Source: CAVRJC01 sp963721435 (GTDB taxonomy: Bacteria > Actinomycetota > Acidimicrobiia > IMCC26256 > DASPTH01). From it: a DNA stretch of 64,000 nt. Below the pieces are notes generated by a model. The model was not told the origin of the DNA. It was given only the letters and a program-made list of their open reading frames with translations, and made no database searches. The stretch covers positions 46,449-110,448 of the forward strand of contig CAVRJC010000010.1 of NCBI GenBank assembly GCA_963721435.1, read 5' to 3'. Shown here one piece after another: positions 1 to 8,131 of the stretch. The position numbers and the translations under genes are program-made. The number at the start of each line of letters is the position of its first letter. The stretch's first letter is position 1.

Positions 1-1077
1 TGCGCCGCGACCGTGGCGACGCAGTGCATGGTGCTCGCGCTCGCGGCGTCGCCCGACGCGCCGGGGCGTCAGTACCTGAGCGGCCCGTCGGGCACGTCGG
101 GGCTGGCGACGCACACCTGGGGCTGCATGGTGAACGGCGCGTTCGACGGCTGGGTCATGAACGACGGCTGCCTGCCCGCGCCGTCGGCCGGGCACGACCG
201 CGACGGCAACGACCTGTTCTCGTTCCTCGTCGGGCGCCAGGGCATCGTCGAGTTCATCGACATCGAGATCCTCGAGTCGTGGTACCCACTCCTCGTGCAC
301 GAGAAGAAGCCGCGGCCGGGTGCGTTCGGTGCGGGCACGTTCCGATCGGGCGCGGGGTGCCAGATGTCGTACGAGCCGTACGGCACCGACGAGATGTTCG
401 GTGTGATGCTCGCGATGCGCGAGCGGTTGCCGCTGACCGGGATGGCCGGCGGGTTCCCCGGCGCGACGACCGCGTTCCTCATCCACCGCGCCGACGGCAC
501 CGTCGAGTCGATCGACGGCCACGCGATGAACGTGTACCTCGGCGCGCACGACACCTTCGAGTTCCTCTGTGCGTCGGGTGGCGGGTGGGGCGACCCACTG
601 CACCGCGATCCCGTGTCGGTGGCGCACGATGTCGCGCTCGGGCGCGTCACGACCGCCGAAGCCGACGAGATCTACGGCGTCGTGCTCGATGCCGACGGCA
701 ACGCGCGCACCGACGACACGTCGGCCCGTCGCGACGCGATCCGCGCCGAGCGGCTCGTACGCGCCGATGCCGCGCCGCACGCCGTCGACCGCGGCAGCGC
801 CCACGGCGCGTCCGACGGCGTCCCGCTCTATCCCGGCGTGGTGCAACGCGGGGACGTCGCATACAGCGAGAGCAGCGGCGCGCCCCTCGCGGTCGCCCCT
901 CACCACTGGACCGACGGCTGCCCGGTGATCGCGGAGTACGTCACCCACGGGCATCTCGACCTCGTGATCGAGACGTACCTCGATCCGCAGACCGGCGATG
1001 CGCTCGCGGTCGACGTCCGTCCCGTCAGCGCCGAGCGCACGTTCACCAGCGCCCCCGCACGGTGGGCGACTGCGTAG
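1..1077 (+). CDS. hydantoinase B/oxoprolinase-like protein, 3' part
   Basis: The reading frame is open from the first base, so the gene starts upstream of the window; at least 358 residues remain. The remaining part has the usual C-terminal block of the hydantoinase B/oxoprolinase (HyuB, AcxB-like) family: GGGWGDPLHRDP, then V-A-x-D-V-A-x-G and a YGVVLD segment. Family members are the large subunits of ATP-dependent hydantoinases, oxoprolinases and acetone-type carboxylases, and work with an HyuA-type partner that would lie upstream. An extra C-terminal tail of about 100 residues follows the normal end of the domain, as in some acetophenone/acetone carboxylase subunits. Substrate is not readable. 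It is the first visible gene of the operon that continues with the dioxygenase 23 bp downstream. Confidence 0.85.
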   Translation, partial: CAATVATQCMVLALAASPDAPGRQYLSGPSGTSGLATHTWGCMVNGAFDGWVMNDGCLPAPSAGHDRDGNDLFSFLVGRQGIVEFIDIEILESWYPLLVHEKKPRPGAFGAGTFRSGAGCQMSYEPYGTDEMFGVMLAMRERLPLTGMAGGFPGATTAFLIHRADGTVESIDGHAMNVYLGAHDTFEFLCASGGGWGDPLHRDPVSVAHDVALGRVTTAEADEIYGVVLDADGNARTDDTSARRDAIRAERLVRADAAPHAVDRGSAHGASDGVPLYPGVVQRGDVAYSESSGAPLAVAPHHWTDGCPVIAEYVTHGHLDLVIETYLDPQTGDALAVDVRPVSAERTFTSAPARWATA

Positions 1078-1100
1078 TCTCTGACGGAGGGGGTACCCAC

Positions 1101-2357
1101 ATGAGCGCGAACGTCGGCACCGACACGACCGTCGGCACCTTTGCAGTGGCCGGGCACGCGCCCGTCGACTTCGACGATTTCCACCGTCACGAGCTGCCTC
1201 GTCGTCTCGAAGCCGGCGTCAACGCGCGGGTCGCGTGGGACGTCGCCGGTCGCGCGCCGTGCGCGGTGCAACTCCCGGGCGGCTCGGCGTACAGCTACAT
1301 CGCGCGCGGCGATCGCGTCGAGATCGTGCCCGGTGTCGTCGACGACGCCGAGCTCGTGCTCGAGATCCCGTACACCGCGTGGCAGGACTACGTGTACGAG
1401 TTCCGCACCCGGTTCGGCTTGCTCTACTCCCAGGCCGTCGACTTCGTGCGCGGTGACTTCGACACGTGGGACCACTGGGAGCCCGCGATCCGCTGCATGT
1501 ACTCGGGACGTGAGATCTACAACCCGAAAGCGCTCGACTTCCGCGACCTCGACGGCTCGCCTCTGGATCTGCACCGCTCGTTCGCGCACGACGATTCGCC
1601 GGAGCTCATGGCGCACTTCCTGCGCACGACGGGCTACCTCGTGGTGAAGGACGCCTTCGCCGACCGGCTCGAGGAGATCTCCGACGAGGTGAACCGCCTG
1701 CGCGACGAGGCGCAGGAAGGTGAGCTGTGGTCGTGGTGGGCCTCGGACGAGACCGAGCGGCGCTTCCCCTTCCGGCTCCTCTACATGGCGCAGCGCTCCG
1801 AGCTCATCGCGTCACTCGACGACGACCCGACCGTGCGCGCGCTCATCGACCTCGGCGGTGTCGACGTCGTGCCCGTGCCCGACCGGGTCGAAGGCCATCT
1901 CGCGGTGCTCAAGCCCTTCGGCAAGGGCACCGAGGTCACCGGCTTCGCCAACTTGCCGTGGCACAAGGACTGTGGCCTCGGCGGGTGCCCGCTCACGTGC
2001 CCCGCGGTGCAGGTCGGCATCCAGCTCGACGCCGCCAACGCCGACAGCTCGCAGCTCGTGATGATGGCGGGCTCGCACGGCAAGGTCTGCCACGACCGCC
2101 CGTCCGACGACGAGCTCGCCGACCTCCCGATCGTCGCGCTCGAGACCGAGCCCGGTGACGCCTCGGTGCACATGACCTGTGCACTGCACGCCGGTCCCGA
2201 GCCCACCGGCCCCAACTCGCGTCGCACGCTCTACATCCCCTTCTACAACCCGCGCACCTACGACCTCATCGGCCCGCTCCAGGGCTACCAGCAGCTGATC
2301 CCCGGCTGGGGCGGCGGCGACATCCCCACCCCCGAAGACGTCCAGCAGGCGTACTGA
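1101..2357 (+). CDS. PhyH-family Fe(II)/2-oxoglutarate dioxygenase with N-terminal SCP2-like domain
   Basis: 418 residues from an ATG preceded by GGAGGG. The C-terminal half (about 165-418) is a phytanoyl-CoA dioxygenase fold: HKD at H288/D290 forms the HxD iron ligands, ALHAGP at H363 supplies the distal histidine, and the R-R pair about 10 residues later suits the 2-oxoglutarate carboxylate. The N-terminal 140 residues resemble a sterol-carrier (SCP2-like) lipid-binding domain, ending in a conserved WEP motif. It is closely related to the protein at 28229-29416, which has the same two-domain order. Likely role: hydroxylation of a hydrophobic acid or acyl-CoA held by the N-terminal domain. 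The domain identity is a pattern judgement. The frame is open far upstream, but that part is antisense-like arginine-rich shadow of gene 1. Confidence 0.85.
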   Translation: MSANVGTDTTVGTFAVAGHAPVDFDDFHRHELPRRLEAGVNARVAWDVAGRAPCAVQLPGGSAYSYIARGDRVEIVPGVVDDAELVLEIPYTAWQDYVYEFRTRFGLLYSQAVDFVRGDFDTWDHWEPAIRCMYSGREIYNPKALDFRDLDGSPLDLHRSFAHDDSPELMAHFLRTTGYLVVKDAFADRLEEISDEVNRLRDEAQEGELWSWWASDETERRFPFRLLYMAQRSELIASLDDDPTVRALIDLGGVDVVPVPDRVEGHLAVLKPFGKGTEVTGFANLPWHKDCGLGGCPLTCPAVQVGIQLDAANADSSQLVMMAGSHGKVCHDRPSDDELADLPIVALETEPGDASVHMTCALHAGPEPTGPNSRRTLYIPFYNPRTYDLIGPLQGYQQLIPGWGGGDIPTPEDVQQAY

Positions 2358-2383
2358 CGAAGCGAGAGGCAGGGCTGTCTCCA

Positions 2384-3493
2384 TTGGATCCTGTTCGCAC
2401 TCCCGGTGTCGACGACCACGACGTCGAGGAGGTTCACCTCGTCGCCCGTGGGATCGCGACCGCGGTGGCGCCGGAGACCGGCCTCACCGACGTCCAGGCG
2501 GATCTGCTCGAGGCGATCGCGAGCGCGCTCACCGGCATCTCCCTGGACTACCGCGCACTCGACCCGCTCGGGCCCGACGAGCTCGCCGACGTCCTGGCCG
2601 GGCGCGACCTGACCTATCGGCAGCGGATCGTCCACCACATGGTGCTCGGCGAGCTGGTGCTGCGACCGATCCCGACCGTGGTGGCACACCGGGTCGCGAA
2701 GTACTCCGAAGCCCTCGGCGTGAAGGACGACTTCGTTCGTATCGCCCGTCGGTACGCCCAGGGCGCGTACGGGCTGGCGTTCAAGGATCTGCAACGGAAC
2801 GGCTTCGTCGAGCACGTGCAAGAAGCCGGGGACGGGGACACCGGGGGCGGCGGCGCGACAGCCCGCGGCGGGCCCGCGCCGTTCGTGCCGGCCGAGGTCG
2901 ATCCTGCGCTCGCGGCGCGTTGGATCGCGTTCGAGGACCTCCCGGAGGAGTCGTTGGGCCACGCGGTGTGGGAGATGTACGACAGCCGCGGCTTCGAGCT
3001 GCCGGGAACACCCGGTGGCGCACCCGCGTACCTCGCGCAGCACGACTTCGTGCACGTGATCGCCGACTACGGCACGAACCTCAAGGGCGAGCTCGAGGTG
3101 TTTGCGTTCATCGGGCGGGCCGACCCCGACCCGAAGGGCTTCGCGTGGCTGGCGACGTTGACGGGTCTCTTCGAGACGGGGTACATCCCGACCACAGGCT
3201 TCTTCGACCGCGACGTGCGCGAGCCCGTCATCCAGGCGCCCGGCATGCACCTGCGGATCGCCGACGCGATCCGGCGGGGCAAGGTGGTCTGCGACAAGTA
3301 CGGCGTCGACCTGTTCGAAATCGACTACCACGACCTCGCCGGGCGCCCTGTCCCCGAAGTGTGCGAGCTGCTCGGCGTCCCGCCGAAGGGACCCGGTTCG
3401 ATCGAGGCCGGGTCCGTCGGACCGTTCGAGCTCGACGGCATGTCCGAGACGCAACGGCGAGCGCTGATGCAACGTCGAGGAGGCAACACGTGA
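2384..3493 (+). CDS. TerB-like/Coq4-like domain protein
   Basis: 369 residues; starts at TTG 2384 because no ATG or GTG lies near the N-terminus. Residues about 20-140 look like a helical TerB-type domain (R-x-x-x-V-H-H-M-V-L-G-E-L-V followed by A-x-x-L-G-V-x-D-D-F-V). Residues about 185-330 contain HDFVH at 220-224 and E236, which is exactly the HDxxHx11E metal motif of Coq4, the ubiquinone-biosynthesis decarboxylase/scaffold. Most actinobacteria make menaquinone, so a literal role in ubiquinone synthesis is doubtful; a lipid or quinone-like substrate is more likely. Operon context: between a PhyH dioxygenase and a small ABM-like protein, whose start overlaps this stop as GTGA. Confidence 0.7.
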   Translation: MDPVRTPGVDDHDVEEVHLVARGIATAVAPETGLTDVQADLLEAIASALTGISLDYRALDPLGPDELADVLAGRDLTYRQRIVHHMVLGELVLRPIPTVVAHRVAKYSEALGVKDDFVRIARRYAQGAYGLAFKDLQRNGFVEHVQEAGDGDTGGGGATARGGPAPFVPAEVDPALAARWIAFEDLPEESLGHAVWEMYDSRGFELPGTPGGAPAYLAQHDFVHVIADYGTNLKGELEVFAFIGRADPDPKGFAWLATLTGLFETGYIPTTGFFDRDVREPVIQAPGMHLRIADAIRRGKVVCDKYGVDLFEIDYHDLAGRPVPEVCELLGVPPKGPGSIEAGSVGPFELDGMSETQRRALMQRRGGNT

Positions 3494-3819
3494 ACCGCAA
3501 TTTCACGCAGACGATCGCCGTGCGCTGCGACGACCCCGCGCCGATCATCGAACTGCTCGAGCAGTGGGATCTCGACCAGGCCTCGACCGACATCATGGGC
3601 TACATGGGCGTCCGCCTCTTGGCCGACAACCAGAACCCTGGTCAGTACCTGATCGTCGCCGACTTCGGCGTGGTCGATCCCGACGTGCCCGCGGCCGACG
3701 AAGCCGCCCGCAACAACGAGCGGCCCGAGACCCAGGCATGGTCCTCGCGCTTGTGCGAGCTGGTCGACGGTGCGCCCGTATACCGCCACTACGACGAGCT
3801 GTATCGCACGGACTTCTGA
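3490..3819 (+). CDS. small antibiotic-biosynthesis-monooxygenase-like (dimeric barrel) protein
   Basis: 109 residues from GTG, with GGAGG 6 bases upstream and a 4-base GTGA overlap with the previous stop, so it is translationally coupled. It has the size and alternation of a dimeric alpha/beta barrel protein (FTQTIAVRCDD at the start, QYLIVADFG in the middle, VYRHYDEL at the end). Such proteins act as small cofactorless monooxygenases or as accessory proteins. No catalytic residues can be assigned. Last gene of the operon; the next gene is convergent, 6 bp away. Confidence 0.6.
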   Translation: MNRNFTQTIAVRCDDPAPIIELLEQWDLDQASTDIMGYMGVRLLADNQNPGQYLIVADFGVVDPDVPAADEAARNNERPETQAWSSRLCELVDGAPVYRHYDELYRTDF

Positions 3820-3825
3820 CGACCT

Positions 3826-4446
3826 TCAGCTCTCCGCGACCGTGACCGCGATCTCGGGACCGAGGCCGGCGCCGCCGGCGAGGTCGAGCCGATCGCCGCT
3901 CCAGAACCTCCCGGGATCGAACCAGTTGGCCGGCGCTCGGGCGTCGAGCAGGCCCATCCGGGTGTAGGTGATCGCGAGCAGCTCGGCGCAGTAGACGGCC
4001 TGCTCGGACGCTTCGCGGCGCAGTCGCCCCGACAGCCACTTCCCCACCAGATGCCGCGTGCGCGGGAACGGCCGGCCTTCGTACTCGGCGACGACCCGGA
4101 GCAAGGCGTCCTCCATCTCGCGCGTGATCTCACCGTCGAAGTGACGCACGAAGGCGAGCTGCTCGTACTTCTGGGTCCACACCGCGAGCGCCTCGTCGAG
4201 CCGGTTGAGCTGCGCCCCGCGGTGGCGATCGCCGCTCCAGACGCTCTCGATGCTCTGCCCCAGCTCGGTGTGCCACAACAGGGGAGGCAGGTCGTCCAGC
4301 GCGACCACCATCGCGACATGGTTGACGGGCGCGTTCGTGAAGACCCGGATCGCTCGGTCGGCTCCCGAGGGCCCCCGGAAGAGCCACACGTCGCCGGTGT
4401 GCGCGGTGGCGAGCGCCTCGGTCGTGGTCGTCGCGGGAACCATCAT
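3826..4446 (-). CDS. permuted papain-like (YiiX/YaeF-type) hydrolase
   Basis: 206 residues from tandem ATGs. GDVWLFRG near residue 23 and NHVAMVV near 45 are the strand-and-histidine part of circularly permuted papain-like NlpC/P60 relatives; VYCAELLA near 165 carries the expected catalytic cysteine, followed by TYTRMGLL and a final PGRFW segment. The family covers amidases, lipid acyl-cleaving enzymes and peptidoglycan hydrolases, so the substrate stays open. No signal peptide is evident, which points to a cytoplasmic or lipid-facing role. It is transcribed convergently with the operon before it and divergently from a short membrane protein. An N-terminal extension in the same frame is arginine-rich and looks non-coding. 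Confidence 0.7.
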   Translation of the reverse strand: MMVPATTTTEALATAHTGDVWLFRGPSGADRAIRVFTNAPVNHVAMVVALDDLPPLLWHTELGQSIESVWSGDRHRGAQLNRLDEALAVWTQKYEQLAFVRHFDGEITREMEDALLRVVAEYEGRPFPRTRHLVGKWLSGRLRREASEQAVYCAELLAITYTRMGLLDARAPANWFDPGRFWSGDRLDLAGGAGLGPEIAVTVAES

Positions 4447-4463
4447 GGGTAGCGTACGGAGTC

Positions 4464-4646
4464 TTGCGATCGAGACGCTGGAAGTGGATTGGCCTGGGGG
4501 CGGTCGCCGCGATCGCCGCCGGTACCGCGATCGCGGCGGAACGGCGGCGGCGCCGCTGGCGCGACTACGACACCGGGGAGATCCGCACCCGCCTCCATGA
4601 GCGATTCGCCGCGCTGGGCCCGCCGTCCGGCGAGCAGCCCCGGTAG
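4464..4646 (+). CDS. short single-pass membrane protein
   Basis: 60 residues beginning at TTG 4464: a basic start, one hydrophobic helix (about residues 9-25, rich in Gly/Ala/Ile), a very basic RRRRR stretch, then a polar tail. The layout is typical of small actinobacterial membrane-anchored proteins with the tail in the cytoplasm. No family recognised and the ribosome-binding site is poor, so this is a tentative call. Its start lies 18 bp from the start of the divergent papain-like hydrolase. Confidence 0.4.
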   Translation: MRSRRWKWIGLGAVAAIAAGTAIAAERRRRRWRDYDTGEIRTRLHERFAALGPPSGEQPR

Positions 4647-4756
4647 GCCGCGTCAGTCGGCCGGCCGGGCGAGCAGTGCGACCATCTTCTGCGGCGCCAG
4701 GAGGCAGTCGCTCTCGGTGACGAGCTCCGCGCGATTTCGAGCGGTGAGAATGCGTC

Positions 4757-5135
4757 ATGGCCGACGTTGCCGATGGCATCGACGCGACTCCCGGGGCGTG
4801 GAGCTTCGGCGGCGGAGTCGCCGACAGCTTCGACACGCACGTCGCGCGGTCGGTGCCCTTCTATCGGGAGACGCATCGCCCTGATCGAGCATTTGAGTGA
4901 CGAGCTCCTCGCGCCGGGATCGCGTGCGTACGATCTCGGCTGCTCGACCGGGCTGCTGACCGAGCGGCTGGCCGAACGCGGAGCGACTCTCCTCCGGTCG
5001 GTCGCGGATGTCGACGGCCCTTCGGAGTGCGTCTTTCATGAGCCACTCGGTATCGCCTGCGTGATCTCGATAGCTCTGCTCCGCGTGGTTCCAGGCAGCC
5101 ACGTGCATCCCACCTCTCATGCGCTCAACGGCTGA
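4757..5135 (+). pseudogene. class I SAM methyltransferase remnant (CmoA-like)
   Basis: An ATG at 4757 opens a frame with the features W-S-F-x-x-x-V-A-x-x-F-D-x-H-V and S-V-P-F-Y, typical of the start of CmoA-like methyltransferases, but it stops at about 4900. The continuation IALIEHLSDELL and then YDLGCSTGLL (SAM-binding motif I) is in another frame, so there is a single-base shift near 4870. After LAERGA (about 4985) the similarity ends abruptly and the frame runs through unrelated sequence to 5135. The gene is therefore both frameshifted and missing its last two thirds. The 3' region to 5176 shows nothing I recognise on either strand. Confidence 0.65.
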
Positions 5136-5176
5136 CAACACATTGCCCGATGGGGAGCGACACAGTGCATCATCAG

Positions 5177-5539
5177 CTATGGCGTCGAAGTCTCCGATTT
5201 TCTCTTGCTCTGCCGGGATCGAATGAAGACGCTCACCAGCCAGACGTTCAGCACGGCCGCGATCGTGAAGACCGCGACGTAGGTGGCCGTGACGGGCCAG
5301 GTCGTGCCGCCATTGTCTGCGCCCGTGATGTTGAACGCGGTGCTCACCGCGATGTAGAAGACCGGCAGCACGAGGACCATCGACGGGAGACAGAGCACGA
5401 GCGCGGCGATGAATGCCCAAGGGCGGAGGTTGTTAGGGTCGCTTGTGGCGATGATCGCCAGGATCGCGACGACCGCTACATAGCCCACCTCGACGCCGGA
5501 CCGAAGCCAGATTCCCGTCGGAGAAGACGCGTCTACCAC
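5177..5539 (-). CDS. small integral membrane protein
   Basis: 120 residues with about three predicted membrane helices (around residues 15-32, 42-66 and 83-105), separated by a polar stretch with NITGADNGG, and a basic C-terminus (RSRQSKRK). No enzyme motif is visible and I do not recognise the family. It follows the secreted protein at 5551-6429 on the same strand after 11 bases, so the two are probably co-transcribed. Confidence 0.6.
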   Translation of the reverse strand: MVDASSPTGIWLRSGVEVGYVAVVAILAIIATSDPNNLRPWAFIAALVLCLPSMVLVLPVFYIAVSTAFNITGADNGGTTWPVTATYVAVFTIAAVLNVWLVSVFIRSRQSKRKSETSTP

Positions 5540-5550
5540 GAGCGCAACTC

Positions 5551-6429
5551 CTACCCGGTGAACGATGGAAGTCGCGTGTTTGCTGCTTCCACGTTCAGGT
5601 TGAACTTGATCGTTGAACAGCTGCTGGCGAAGACCTGACTCCAGTAGTAAATCGCGATCTGTTGGTAGTACGCGCAGGCGACAACGTCGAATGAGTACGC
5701 GCCGGGCGCGATGGTCACCGGTGTCACTGGCGGGTACGTCAGTTGCCAGGACCAGGTGAACTGATTGGGCCGACCGTCGTAACTGAAGTACCAGCCGAGA
5801 CCGTCCGGGGGAAACCAGCTCCGCGGCGTATCCGGCGGATAGGACGGGTGCGAGAAATAGATGAGCGCCGCGCCGGGCGGCGCAGGATCGACGACGAGCG
5901 GTTGCGGAAGCTCACCGGGCCCAATGGTTTGCAGTTGGTTGACGGGAAGACCGGCGAACGTCGCTGGCGCACACTGCCCCGGAACGACGTGTGTAATCGA
6001 TGCCTCGGCACTGCCAGGGGTGCCGACCGTGTACCCCGAACCGGCATCGACGGTCATCGTGAGGCTTCGCGTACGCGCAGGAACGAGGAAGGCCCGTGAT
6101 GACGCACCGTCGATGCTGAGATCAACGGACGCAACTCCATCGGGAAATGCCACCGACGCTGGTGCGACATAATCCTCGCCTGCAACGGCCGAGCCGCTCG
6201 TGCTGATCGACACGTCGAGCGAACCGGTTGTATCGGTGCGTGTGAACCGGAACGTCGCGTGTTGAGACAGCAATGTGGCGCAGTCCTGAAAGCCGAACGT
6301 CGCGTCGGCGAGCTTCGTCACCGAGACGTCCGGTGTCGCGGTCGCGTCAACGCCTTGTGCGGTTTCTGCCGTCACGAACGACGCAGCAAGTACGCCGATC
6401 ACACCAATGAACGTGACGGAACGACGCAT
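5551..6429 (-). CDS. secreted protein with Calx-beta-like domain
   Basis: 292 residues. The first 25 residues form a signal peptide (MRRS, a hydrophobic stretch, then AET-AQG as a plausible cleavage region). Residues about 35-150 read like a Calx-beta domain: TFRFTRTDTTGSLDVSIST, then AGEDYVAP and a PDGVASVDLSI strand, the pattern seen in sodium-calcium exchanger-like adhesive domains. The C-terminal half is rich in Tyr, Trp and Pro with scattered cysteines and is unrecognised. Likely exported and surface-associated. Codon use here is less extreme than in the metabolic operons, as in the neighbouring small genes. Confidence 0.65.
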   Translation of the reverse strand: MRRSVTFIGVIGVLAASFVTAETAQGVDATATPDVSVTKLADATFGFQDCATLLSQHATFRFTRTDTTGSLDVSISTSGSAVAGEDYVAPASVAFPDGVASVDLSIDGASSRAFLVPARTRSLTMTVDAGSGYTVGTPGSAEASITHVVPGQCAPATFAGLPVNQLQTIGPGELPQPLVVDPAPPGAALIYFSHPSYPPDTPRSWFPPDGLGWYFSYDGRPNQFTWSWQLTYPPVTPVTIAPGAYSFDVVACAYYQQIAIYYWSQVFASSCSTIKFNLNVEAANTRLPSFTG

Positions 6430-6506
6430 TCCAACCCCCGGACAGAATGGGCGAGGCTATCTCCATTCGGGAGCTGCCACGCACGAGCGCATATTGCCCT
6501 GAATGA

Positions 6507-6827
6507 GGATGTGATGCAGGCGCCGATCGCGCGTTTCTCGCTGATGTGTTCGGCTTCGAGCACGTCGACGCGGGCGGTGGATGGTTGATCTTCGGTCTGC
6601 CTCCAGCGGAGGCGGCGATACACCCCGCGGAGGCTCCCGGGTCGGAGCTGTACTTCATGTGCGATGACCTCGGAGCCGAGATGCGGACGCTCGCAGCAAA
6701 GGGCGCGCAGTGTTCAGCGGTTGAGGAGGCTCGCTGGGGAACACTGACCAAGATCCGACTTCCGGGAGGTAGCGAGGTCGGGCTCTACCAGCCCAGACAT
6801 GCGGCCATGGTGGAACGGACCTACTAA
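6507..6827 (+). pseudogene. VOC (glyoxalase/bleomycin-resistance) family protein, 5' end lost
   Basis: Residues read DAGADRAFLADVFGF, then VDAGGGWLIFGLPPAE and LYFMCDDL, a well-known VOC-family pattern. The family-type sequence continues upstream of the only usable start (GTG 6546) to a stop at 6504-6506, so the normal N-terminal strand is missing. One extra base near 6512 would join the frame to an upstream E-D-V, so a single-base shift is one explanation. The C-terminal half, ending with VGLYQPRH, is intact. As it stands the product would lack the first beta strand and part of the metal site. Confidence 0.6.
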
Positions 6828-6899
6828 CGCAGAACCCCCCGCACGGGCGCGACCGCATCGGGCATTCGGTGCGCGCCGTGCGTGTGTGGGGACTTTTGC

Positions 6900-6928
6900 C
6901 TCTGGTTTGGCCACAGGACGCACCAGAG
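6900..6928. promoter_or_regulatory. inverted repeat upstream of hsp20
   Basis: CTCTGGT at 6900-6906 and its exact complement ACCAGAG at 6922-6928, separated by 15 bases, 43 bases before the hsp20 ATG. It could be an operator for a dimeric repressor or a hairpin in the 5' leader. It does not match the HAIR element CTTGAGT-N7-ACTCAAG of HspR. GGGGACTTTTGCC lies immediately before and over its left arm. Confidence 0.4.
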
Positions 6929-6970
6929 AATGATGCTGGAGAAACTCCCCGCGTTGAGAGGCGGTAGCAG

Positions 6971-7390
6971 ATGCTGATGAGATTCGATCCCTTTCGCGAG
7001 ATTGACCGCATGACCCAAGAGACTCTTCGGCCTTCGCGGATGCCAATGGACGCGTACCGAAGGGGCGACGCGTTTGTGGTGCACTTCGATCTTCCCGGTA
7101 TGAAGCCCGACACGATCGACCTGACGGTCGAACAAAACACTTTGACCGTGACGGCAGAGCGAACCTGGTCTCCTGTTGAGGGTGACGAGGTGGTCATCAG
7201 CGAGCGTCCACAAGGCACGTTCAGCCGTCAACTGATGTTGGGAGACGGCTTGGACACCGAGCGGATCGCAGCCCGCTACGACCAGGGGGTGCTGACGATC
7301 ACGATCCCGGTCGCGGAGCAGTCCAAGGCACGCAAAGTGGAGGTCGCACACGGTGGTGAGTCCGAAGTGATCGAGGCAGGTTCAAGCTGA
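6971..7390 (+). CDS. Hsp20/alpha-crystallin small heat-shock protein
   Basis: 139 residues. The alpha-crystallin domain spans about residues 25-125: A-Y-R-R-G-D-A-F-V-V at its start, FDLPGMKPDTIDLTVEQN, and GVLTITIPV with the I/V-x-I/V-like end that plugs neighbouring subunits. Length and layout match actinobacterial Hsp18-type holdases, which keep unfolded proteins soluble without ATP. An in-frame ATG at 6977 is an alternative start. It stands alone, preceded by a 143-base leader region holding an inverted repeat, so its control is probably local. Confidence 0.93.
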   Translation: MLMRFDPFREIDRMTQETLRPSRMPMDAYRRGDAFVVHFDLPGMKPDTIDLTVEQNTLTVTAERTWSPVEGDEVVISERPQGTFSRQLMLGDGLDTERIAARYDQGVLTITIPVAEQSKARKVEVAHGGESEVIEAGSS

Positions 7391-7650
7391 TAGCCAGCCA
7401 TATCTGCCTGCTCTGGCGAATTGTTGCTGACGATCCGACTTGGCAGCATGATCACTCACAACCACGGTCAACCGAACACGCGGCAGACCGCTCTGTCTCG
7501 TGCACGAGGCGAACAAGGTCGCACAGTGGCGTGACGTCCGTTCTTGTGCGTGACCGCAGCAGCATCGGGAGTCCAACCTCGCAGACCAGGCGCGGACGAC
7601 GAGCGCGCCCACGGGCAGCTCGGGCGCGGGGAATGCGCGAGGATCATCGG

Positions 7651-8112
7651 ATGGGTGATTCGTCGTACAGATTTCAGAGCGTGTGGCAGCTGCATGCGCC
7701 GCCCGACGACGTGTTCCACGCGCTCGCACGTCTCCCGGACTACCCCCTGTGGTGGCCGGAGATCAAGACGGTGCGAGCGCTCGGCGACGACTCGTTCGAG
7801 CTCGTCTGCAAGTCGACGCTCCCCTACGAGCTCCGCTTCACCACCAAGCAGACAGTCCGCGACGCAGACGCGCGGATCCTCGAAGCGCACATGGAGGGCG
7901 ACCTCGAAGGCTTCTCACGCTGGACCATCTCCACCCAACCCACGGGCACGTCGGCGACGTTCGACGAAGAGGTGGTTGCCAACAAGGCGCTCCTCCGCAA
8001 GCTCGAGCTCGTGGCGCGCCCGGCGTTCAAGGCCAACCACACGCTCATGATGCGACACGGCGAGCGCGGCCTCCGCACGTACCTGGCGGGCTACCGCGCG
8101 CAGTTCGACTGA
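7651..8112 (+). CDS. SRPBCC (START/Bet v1-like) family protein
   Basis: 153 residues from ATG 7651; an in-frame ATG at 7633 is possible. The pattern VWQLHAPPDDVFHAL, then YPLWWPEI, E-L-V-C-K-S and W-T-I-S-T-Q-P is the polyketide-cyclase/dehydrase type of SRPBCC fold, a hydrophobic-ligand cavity formed by a curved sheet and a long C-terminal helix (residues about 115-145). Such proteins bind lipids or act as cyclases; the ligand is unknown. It is followed by a decayed esterase on the other strand. Confidence 0.75.
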   Translation: MGDSSYRFQSVWQLHAPPDDVFHALARLPDYPLWWPEIKTVRALGDDSFELVCKSTLPYELRFTTKQTVRDADARILEAHMEGDLEGFSRWTISTQPTGTSATFDEEVVANKALLRKLELVARPAFKANHTLMMRHGERGLRTYLAGYRAQFD

Positions 8113-8131
8113 CAGCACCCGTCGACGCGGA

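Noticed and set aside
24..1100. N-terminal extension of the first PhyH protein
   Set aside because: The frame is open from near the left edge but overlaps gene 1 and is arginine-rich; the ATG at 1101 has a good ribosome-binding site and fits the second copy's length.
4653..4756. Short minus-strand frame ending ALLARPAD
   Set aside because: No start codon between two stops and no recognised family; it could be a relic but evidence is too weak.
6888..6900. DosR/DevR box at hsp20
   Set aside because: GGGGACTTTTGCC matches only one half of the GGGACTWWAGTCCC consensus and no DosR gene is in the window, so it is not listed as a feature.
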